This document shows, piece after piece, positions 1 to 5,109 of a stretch of 6,777 nucleotides of DNA. A program made the position numbers and the translations under genes. Location: NCBI GenBank assembly GCA_030590265.1, contig JAUUYW010000181.1, positions 1-6,777 of the forward strand, written 5' to 3'. The notes below the pieces were generated by a model, which saw nothing but the letters and a program-made list of their open reading frames with translations, made no database searches and had not been told where the DNA came from. Origin of the DNA: Candidatus Krumholzibacteriia bacterium. Lineage in GTDB: Bacteria > Krumholzibacteriota > Krumholzibacteriia > LZORAL124-64-63. Numbering within the stretch: position 1 is the stretch's first letter; each line of letters opens with the position of its first letter.

Positions 1-125
1 AGGTTGTGGGCCAGGTTTCTGATTTCCCCGTACAACAACGGCAGGAGATTGGCGGACGTCTCGGGACCTCCAGATTCAACGGGATGGATTATTTTTTTGG
101 GGTGCTCCGGTCTCAAATTTTTCAT
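1..125 (-). CDS. ECF-type RNA polymerase sigma factor, N-terminal fragment (runs off the window)
   Basis: Reading leftward from the ATG at 125-123, 41 codons stay open to the window edge. They end in a stretch reading LLPLLYGEIRNLAHN (residues 27-41). This closely resembles the start of region 2 in the Sigma70_ECF family (PF07638-like), where LLPLVYDELRRLA is the common form. An in-frame TAA lies about ten codons upstream with no other ATG between, which fixes the start. A weak GGCGGG sits 7 bases before it. Such sigma factors direct RNA polymerase core to a small regulon; in this subfamily control often involves a kinase or another partner rather than a classical anti-sigma factor (family knowledge). 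The gene is divergent from the secreted peptidase and shares its upstream region, so it may control that gene, itself, or both; this is inference. Regions 2.4 and 4 are outside the window, so the identification rests on about 15 residues. Confidence 0.75.
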   Translation of the reverse strand, partial: MKNLRPEHPKKIIHPVESGGPETSANLLPLLYGEIRNLAHN

Positions 126-180
126 GGCGATTCCCGCCGTTGAAAAAATATGATCTTAGATGATGGAATTCCCCCCGGAA

Positions 181-209
181 TTTCGCACTGATAGATTTAG
201 GCGTATAGT
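181..209 (+). promoter_or_regulatory. Possible peptidase promoter (weak)
   Basis: TATAGT at 204-209 matches a -10 hexamer at five of six positions. TTTCGC at 181-186 lies 17 bases upstream but is a poor -35. The -35 overlaps the first AATTTCGCACT repeat, so the site could instead belong to an alternative sigma factor or be activator-dependent. It would give a 5' leader of roughly 160 bases before the peptidase. Confidence 0.2.
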
Positions 210-217
210 CTCCATAC

Positions 218-237
218 AAAAAAAAAAGAAAAAAAGA
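218..237. other. A-rich tract
   Basis: Ten A, one G, seven A, then G and A form a purine-only run in the divergent intergenic region. On the minus strand it reads as an interrupted T tract, but no stem-loop precedes it in that direction, so it is not called a terminator. Bent A-tract DNA between two sets of repeats could help position RNA polymerase or a regulator. The run is also prone to length variation and sequencing error. Confidence 0.5.
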
Positions 238-365
238 TGAAGGCAACCACACCGAAATTTCGCACTAAAGCATAGGACCTCAGTATCCAATTTCGCGGCT
301 GCTGATCAAAGGAGAAAAATGATCGTGGCCTGCTGAGGAAAGTGCCCCCTGGGGAGGGGGAATTC

Positions 366-372
366 AGGAGGG
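366..372 (+). promoter_or_regulatory. Ribosome binding site of the S8 peptidase
   Basis: AGGAGGG ends six bases before the ATG at 379. It is a near-perfect anti-16S match and decides the start. The adjacent upstream ten bases (356-365) are exactly complementary to 166-175. Confidence 0.8.
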
Positions 373-378
373 AATGTT

Positions 379-2775
379 ATGTTAAAACGTTGTTGGGCCA
401 TGCTGTTGATCGTTATTTTGATCCCCGCGATGGCCTCGGCAGGCGACCCCACCCTGTGCATCACACCCGATCCGAAAATCGACATCAACATGAACCGCAT
501 CGCCGATTCGCTGGAAGATTCGGTGGCTGATCTGGCCGCCAAAAACCTTTCCGGAGAGGAATTGGACGTCGTTATCACTCTTTACAATACCCCAAACAGT
601 GAAGATGGAAATCTCTTTCGCAACCACGGCGGTGTGATTACTCATCGATATTCCCACGCCTTGTATGGCTACGCAGGGAAAATTCCCGCGGACAGGATTG
701 CCGGCTTGGCGCAAGACTGGGGCGCCAAATTGTGTCTGATCGAAATTGACGCTCCTCTGACTCTCATGATGGACTCCGCCGTCCCCCAAACACGTGTGCG
801 GCCTTATGTTTGGAATACCTTTGGTTTGACCGGAAACCCCGACATTACCATCGGCATCATCGACACGGGCTTGGATATGACGCATCCCGACCTGCAGGCA
901 AAACTTGAGTTCTGGCACGATTTTCATCCGGAACAAGAGCCCAGAGCAATCGACCGGATTGGCCACGGAACAGCGGTCGCTGGCCTGGCAGTCGGCACAG
1001 GTGCAAGGTATGGCAGTGAACCTCTTTCATCCCTTGAGCTTACTTTTTCCAAGCTGGCCTCAAATTCCGGCGTTTCTTTTCCCCTGGGAATTCCCTTCTC
1101 AGGCGATAAAATCGTCAGCACCGATATTTTCTGGCAAGGAGCCGATGGTTGGGGCGGTGTCCTGGGCCAAGCCTGTGTCGAATTCGGATCAGCCAATTTG
1201 GTCCCCCAAGGACCAAGGTGTTCGAAGACTTCACCTTTCCGGGAACAATGGAATCTCGATGTCCCCGGCATGCAGCGGTTTTGGGTAGGATTCTCCAATG
1301 GATCCGAAAACAATATCTTTGCCATGCGAATCAATTTCCCCTACCAGCAGCGCGATGATGGTTTCAACCTCATGACCGGCATGGCTCCCGGCTGCCGCCT
1401 GGCCGGTGCAAAAATTTGCGCCGAAACGGGATCAATTAGTGGGTGCGTGAGTGCCTACGTTGCCGCCTGCGATTCATTCGCCGCCATCAACAGTCAAATC
1501 AATTTGAAGGTGGCCAACGTTAGCATGGGCCTCTATGTGGACAACTTGGCCATGCGCTACGCTTCCAATGGTCTGGTCAGCGCAGGCACGGTCATGACTG
1601 TGGCTGCCGGTAATGGCTATCCTCTATCTCTCGGAGATCCGGCCAAGGCTCCCATGGTTATCACCGTAGGCGCGGTGGACGATTTCGGGTTGCTGACCAA
1701 CTACTCCAGCAATGGTCACCTCGGAGTTGATAAGCCGGACGTTTTGGCACCAGGCGGCTGCTTCATTGAAGACAATTATTCAGTCGGACTGCCTGTCTAC
1801 TTGTGCGACTCCAATTGCAGTGACGGTGGGTTGTATAGCAATTGCTTCCCCGACGCCTGTCCCGACGACTACAACTGTGGCGGAACCGGAACTTCCATCT
1901 CCTCACCACTGGTGGCCGGCCTCGCCGCTCTGATCATTGAGGCTCTGGAATCCCAGAACCATGTTTGGAATTACACTCTTGAAGATGCTCTCCTGGTCAA
2001 AAGCATCATCCTGATGACCGCCACTGAAACCAATCTGCCTCGAAATGCCGATGTCGGCGGAAACCCTATTCTTAACCGTGGAGGGAGAGACCTGTACGAA
2101 GGCTACGGCATGATCAACGCCGATGCAGCCATCGAATCCGTCCTGAAAATCTGGCCCCTTAATAGCAACCACTCCGTATCCATCACATTTGGGGACGATC
2201 CCGCCGATCGCCGGTGCTGGGCTGCTTCTTTGAACCCCGGCGTGGGGACCTTGAATCTCCATCTTGCTTTGCCTCCCACATTGGATGCGGACATCTACAT
2301 TTATTCCCCCGATCTTTACACCGATGGTGATCCAATTCTGCTGGCGAGTTCCATCAACCCGAATGCAGGTGATGATGAGTATCTGACCATCACTCCTGCA
2401 CCTGGAGTGGACTTTTACATTACAGTCAAACGCATCAGTGGTTTTGGAGAAGCCATCCTGTATCAGATGGGGGCACCCATGGAAAAAAGCATGACACAGA
2501 TAACCCGATTGAATGGGAATTTTCCCAACCCATTTAATCCTCAGACCACTATCCAATTCAACGTTGGGCAACAGGAACGAGTCACTGTTGCCGTGTACGA
2601 TGTGGCCGGCCGACAAGTCGCCTTGTTGGAAGATCGCGTGTTTGAAGCCGGACCGCAGGAAGTTGTTTGGAATGGAGATGACCTGCAAGGAAAAGCCGTT
2701 GCTTCGGGGACTTATTTTGTATTGTTGAAAACTCAAGATAAGGAGGAGCAACAGAAGATTATGTTGGTGAGATGA
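379..2775 (+). CDS. Secreted subtilisin-family (S8) serine peptidase with C-terminal T9SS/FlgD-like sorting domain
   Basis: A 798-residue exported protease. Residues 1-21 form a signal peptide (basic MLKR, hydrophobic core, likely cleavage after AMASA). Residues 35-46 read DINMNRIADSLE, an EF-hand-like calcium loop. Residues about 62-126 resemble an inhibitor I9 propeptide ending IEIDAPLTL. The catalytic domain follows: Asp162 (IIDTGLDMTHPDL), His196 (GHGTAVAG), oxyanion Asn412 (VAAGNG) and Ser506 (GTGTSISSP). All expected active-site residues are present, so activity is likely. Two insertions stand out: about 130 residues between the His motif and GMAPG (204-333), and a six-cysteine loop (461-500) just before the catalytic Ser. 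Residues about 595-700 look like a beta-sandwich similar to pre-peptidase C-terminal domains. Residues 712-798 begin with the NFPNPFNPQTTIQF signature, contain VYDVAGRQV and end KIMLVR, as in type A sorting or FlgD-like Ig domains that direct surface attachment or release. Substrate is unknown. TGA is followed directly by an in-frame TAG. It is divergent from the sigma factor, which may regulate it. Confidence 0.95.
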   Translation: MLKRCWAMLLIVILIPAMASAGDPTLCITPDPKIDINMNRIADSLEDSVADLAAKNLSGEELDVVITLYNTPNSEDGNLFRNHGGVITHRYSHALYGYAGKIPADRIAGLAQDWGAKLCLIEIDAPLTLMMDSAVPQTRVRPYVWNTFGLTGNPDITIGIIDTGLDMTHPDLQAKLEFWHDFHPEQEPRAIDRIGHGTAVAGLAVGTGARYGSEPLSSLELTFSKLASNSGVSFPLGIPFSGDKIVSTDIFWQGADGWGGVLGQACVEFGSANLVPQGPRCSKTSPFREQWNLDVPGMQRFWVGFSNGSENNIFAMRINFPYQQRDDGFNLMTGMAPGCRLAGAKICAETGSISGCVSAYVAACDSFAAINSQINLKVANVSMGLYVDNLAMRYASNGLVSAGTVMTVAAGNGYPLSLGDPAKAPMVITVGAVDDFGLLTNYSSNGHLGVDKPDVLAPGGCFIEDNYSVGLPVYLCDSNCSDGGLYSNCFPDACPDDYNCGGTGTSISSPLVAGLAALIIEALESQNHVWNYTLEDALLVKSIILMTATETNLPRNADVGGNPILNRGGRDLYEGYGMINADAAIESVLKIWPLNSNHSVSITFGDDPADRRCWAASLNPGVGTLNLHLALPPTLDADIYIYSPDLYTDGDPILLASSINPNAGDDEYLTITPAPGVDFYITVKRISGFGEAILYQMGAPMEKSMTQITRLNGNFPNPFNPQTTIQFNVGQQERVTVAVYDVAGRQVALLEDRVFEAGPQEVVWNGDDLQGKAVASGTYFVLLKTQDKEEQQKIMLVR

Positions 2776-2794
2776 TAGCATAACCCGGAGGGAG

Positions 2795-2827
2795 TGCAGC
2801 GGTCTGGCTGAAAACCAGGCCGCTGTA
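2795..2827. terminator. GC-rich hairpin between convergent genes, probable bidirectional terminator
   Basis: Arms 2795-2807 and 2815-2827 pair over 13 positions (core CAGCGGTCTGG with CCAGGCCGCTG), including two G-U wobbles, around a seven-base loop (CTGAAAA). It starts 20 bases after the peptidase stop and ends 36 bases beyond the stop of the opposing malic enzyme-like gene. No T run follows on either strand, so it is not a textbook intrinsic terminator. It may instead act with Rho or protect transcript 3' ends. Confidence 0.5.
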
Positions 2828-2862
2828 GAAACAAACAAGCCACCACTGGGTCACATTTTGAA

Positions 2863-5097
2863 TCACCCCTGAACAACCCCCACAGTTGTAAGATTCACCA
2901 CTCCTTGCACAGTCACCCCATATTGCAGAATATGCACTGGCAATCGGGTCCCCATCAACAACGGACAAATAGGAATCGCCTCGCCCATATAATGCAGCGA
3001 TTGCATGGTCATGTTTCCAGATTCCAGATCAGGAAAAACCAAAACATTCGCGTCATCACTCAAGCTGGAAAATGGGAAAATATCATGCCGCAGGCTGGTA
3101 TGACGCGCCGTCGCCAGTTGCATCTCCCCTTCGATCTCCAACTCCGGTGCATGAGCTTTGACGATCTCAACAGCCCGTTGCACTTTCTGGGCGTTGGGAT
3201 GGCTGGTGCTGCCGAAATTGCTGAACGACAGCATGGCCACTCGGGGATCAATACCCAGGGATCGGGCAGTGGTGGCCGCTTGCAGGGCGATCTCCGCCAA
3301 TTGATCTGCAGTGGGGTCAATGTTCACGGCGCAGTCGGCCAAAAGAACCACTTCGTTGGGCATCAATACCAGATGATGACTGGAAATGCGGCTCACTCCA
3401 GAAGCTGGTCCAATGATTTCCAGCAGAGTCAACAGGGTCTCCGTGAAGTGGGTCGATGAACCGGCGATCATCATGTCGGCATGGCCACTGTTAACCATCA
3501 TGGCGCCGAAACAATCCGGTTGTTTGATGCGATCGCGGGCCGAAGCCTGAATCACGCCGTGGCGCTGGCGCATCTGGAAATATTCTTTACAGTATTCCTC
3601 GAACTGTGGGCTGCGTTCCGGGTCGATGAATTTTGCACCACCGAGATCCAAGCCCAGACTGTCGATTTTCCCGCGAACCTCGTTTACGTTTCCCAGCAGG
3701 ATGGGCGAGGCAATTCCTTCGTCCAGAAGTTGGCTGCAGGCGCGTAGAATCGTTTCGTTTGTGCCTTCGGTGAACACCACATGACGGGGATTCTGACGGG
3801 CTCGCATGAGCAATTCCCGCATCTTCTCCCGTCCGGTGCCCAGACGGATCGACAAGCGGTCTTCATGTTCCTGTCTGGCCAAGGGCTTGCGGGCCACACC
3901 TTCGGCAATGGCCTGCTCGGCAACAGCGGCCGACTGGCGCACAAAAATCCGTGGATCCAGTGGTTTGGGCAGCAAATATTCCGGTCCAAAGCTGAATCGC
4001 TGTCCACCGTAGGCCCGCTCCACTTCTTCAGGAACCTCCTCACGAGCAAGTTCGGCCAAGGAGCGCGCTGCCGCCAAGAACATTCCTTCGGTGATACTGG
4101 TGGCTTGCACATCAAGAGCGCCCCGGATGATGTAGGGAAAACTCAACAGGTCCACAATGGCATTGGGATACATATCCAGAGCTGTGGCCACAATGGCGTC
4201 CTGCCGGCTGGCCCGTGCCTCCTCGTAACTGATCTCAGGTTCTGGAGTGGCCATGGCAAAAATGATGGGAAACCGGGCCATGGACCGAATCATTTCCATG
4301 TTCAGCACCCCACCGGACGAAGCACCCAAAAAGACATCGGCGCCGACAAGACCTTCGGTGAGCGTTTGGAGGGATGAATCGCTGGCGAATTCCTGCTGGT
4401 ATTGGTGAAGATCTTTGCGGTCCGAGTGAATCAGCCCTTCCACATCGTAGAGGAGCAGATTTTCCTGCAACACACCTTGCTTCAGCAGCAGGCGCGCGCA
4501 GCCGATGCCCACTGTTCCGGCACCGCAAATCACCACCCGAACTTCATCCATTTGCTTTTCCACCAGTTCCAGCGCGTTGATCAATGCCGCCAGAGCCACC
4601 ACGGCCGTGCCGTAGAGGTTTTCGTGAAAGACCGGAATTTCAATCAATTCACGCAGCCGATCATAAATCTGCAACCCGTGGGGCGCCTGAATATCCTTGA
4701 GGTTCAGTGCACCAAAAGTTGGTTCCAACAGGCGAATGGTCTCGACGAATCCATCCACATCGGTTTGGTTCAGTTCAAGGTCGTAAACATCAATATCCGC
4801 CAGGCGTTTCAGTAGGATGGCGATGCCTTCCTGCACTGGTTTTGCCGCCCGGGGACCAACATTCCCCATGCCGGGAACGGCCGATCCGTCAGTGACCACT
4901 CCCACCAGATTCCCGCGGGATGTGTAGCGGTAAACCGCTGCTGGATCCTTGGCGATTTCCTCTGCCGGAAAGGTAGCTCCCGGCAAATATGCCAGACGAA
5001 TTTCTCGTGGTGTGATGCACGATTTGGTAGCCGTGACCCCAATTTTGCCCGGCCTGCCCTTGCTGTGATAATCCAATGCATCCTGTTTCCTGATCAC
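2863..5097 (-). CDS. MaeB-like malic enzyme-phosphotransacetylase fusion with altered active site
   Basis: A 744-residue protein (E. coli MaeB is 759) with MaeB architecture. Residues about 5-400 are malic enzyme: DALDYHSKGRPGKI, Tyr37 in LAYLPG, RYTSRGNLVGVV, Lys86 in AAKPVQEG, a GAGTVG dinucleotide loop (192-197) and FPYIIRGALDV. Residues about 427-744 are phosphotransacetylase-like: VVFTEGTNE, MLSFSNFGS, VLVFPDLESGN. MaeB enzymes oxidatively decarboxylate malate to pyruvate with NADP; their second domain serves oligomerisation and acetyl-CoA control rather than catalysis (family knowledge). Here key residues differ. The metal-binding LEDIKAP is LKDIQAP (Lys134), FHDDQHGTA is FHENLYGTA (Glu159, Asn160), NPEPE is TPEPE (Thr284), and the NN before FP is VD (315-316). 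In the second domain the conserved Asp of LQxDAA is Ala662. Malic enzyme activity is therefore doubtful, although the fold looks intact. The start is GTG at 5097-5095, preceded by GGGAG (5109-5105) and overlapping the upstream stop as GTGA. The frame is open 32 codons further upstream, but that stretch lies inside the preceding gene and lacks family similarity. Second gene of a coupled pair. Confidence 0.93.
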   Translation of the reverse strand: MIRKQDALDYHSKGRPGKIGVTATKSCITPREIRLAYLPGATFPAEEIAKDPAAVYRYTSRGNLVGVVTDGSAVPGMGNVGPRAAKPVQEGIAILLKRLADIDVYDLELNQTDVDGFVETIRLLEPTFGALNLKDIQAPHGLQIYDRLRELIEIPVFHENLYGTAVVALAALINALELVEKQMDEVRVVICGAGTVGIGCARLLLKQGVLQENLLLYDVEGLIHSDRKDLHQYQQEFASDSSLQTLTEGLVGADVFLGASSGGVLNMEMIRSMARFPIIFAMATPEPEISYEEARASRQDAIVATALDMYPNAIVDLLSFPYIIRGALDVQATSITEGMFLAAARSLAELAREEVPEEVERAYGGQRFSFGPEYLLPKPLDPRIFVRQSAAVAEQAIAEGVARKPLARQEHEDRLSIRLGTGREKMRELLMRARQNPRHVVFTEGTNETILRACSQLLDEGIASPILLGNVNEVRGKIDSLGLDLGGAKFIDPERSPQFEEYCKEYFQMRQRHGVIQASARDRIKQPDCFGAMMVNSGHADMMIAGSSTHFTETLLTLLEIIGPASGVSRISSHHLVLMPNEVVLLADCAVNIDPTADQLAEIALQAATTARSLGIDPRVAMLSFSNFGSTSHPNAQKVQRAVEIVKAHAPELEIEGEMQLATARHTSLRHDIFPFSSLSDDANVLVFPDLESGNMTMQSLHYMGEAIPICPLLMGTRLPVHILQYGVTVQGVVNLTTVGVVQG

Positions 5098-5109
5098 TTC
5101 AATACTCCC
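5094..5109 (-). promoter_or_regulatory. Translational coupling site (GTGA stop/start overlap with Shine-Dalgarno)
   Basis: GGGAG at 5109-5105, a seven-base spacer, then GTGA: the GTG start of the malic enzyme-like gene shares bases with the TGA stop of the PEP/pyruvate-binding gene. The arrangement implies one transcript and linked translation, and it sets the fusion protein start at 5097. Confidence 0.75.

Larger units (their letters stand above)
179..296 (+). repeat. Three direct repeats of AATTTCGC(ACT), candidate operator or promoter elements
   Basis: AATTTCGCACT occurs at 179-189 and 256-266, and a shorter AATTTCGC at 289-296. Start-to-start spacings are 77 and 33 bases. The second copy lies in a perfect 10-base palindrome, CGAAATTTCG (253-262); the first is one base off this palindrome (CGGAATTTCG, 176-185). 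Each of the first two copies is followed after 17 or 15 bases by a related second block, AGTCTCCA (207-214) and AGTATCCA (282-289). A two-block element repeated in tandem upstream of a gene suggests binding sites for a regulator or an alternative sigma factor. The function is inferred. Confidence 0.45.
126..378. promoter_or_regulatory. Divergent intergenic region between sigma factor and peptidase
   Basis: This 253-base gap separates two divergent start codons and must hold both promoters. It contains three AATTTCGC direct repeats, an A-rich tract, a GAATTCCCCC element (166-175) that is complementary to GGGGGAATTC just before the peptidase ribosome binding site (356-365), and a five-codon open frame preceded by AAAGGAGA (308-336). 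No strong consensus -35/-10 pair is visible in either direction. No RNA gene is recognised in it. Confidence 0.6.

Noticed and set aside
1..153. Plus-strand open frame at the left edge (possible end of an upstream gene)
   Set aside because: The opposite strand gives a start codon and a sigma region 2-like sequence, whereas the plus-strand translation is unrecognisable.
382..966. Long open frame antisense to the start of the peptidase gene
   Set aside because: It lies wholly opposite a gene with signal peptide, propeptide and catalytic motifs; its translation shows no domain and it has no separate regulatory context.
1903..2838. 311-codon open frame antisense to the 3' half of the peptidase gene
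   Set aside because: It is a mirror of a strongly supported coding region, runs through the intergenic hairpin, and its translation has no recognisable domain.
2905..4377. Several plus-strand open frames opposite the malic enzyme-like gene
   Set aside because: The minus strand here matches MaeB along its entire length; the plus-strand products are low-complexity antisense translations.
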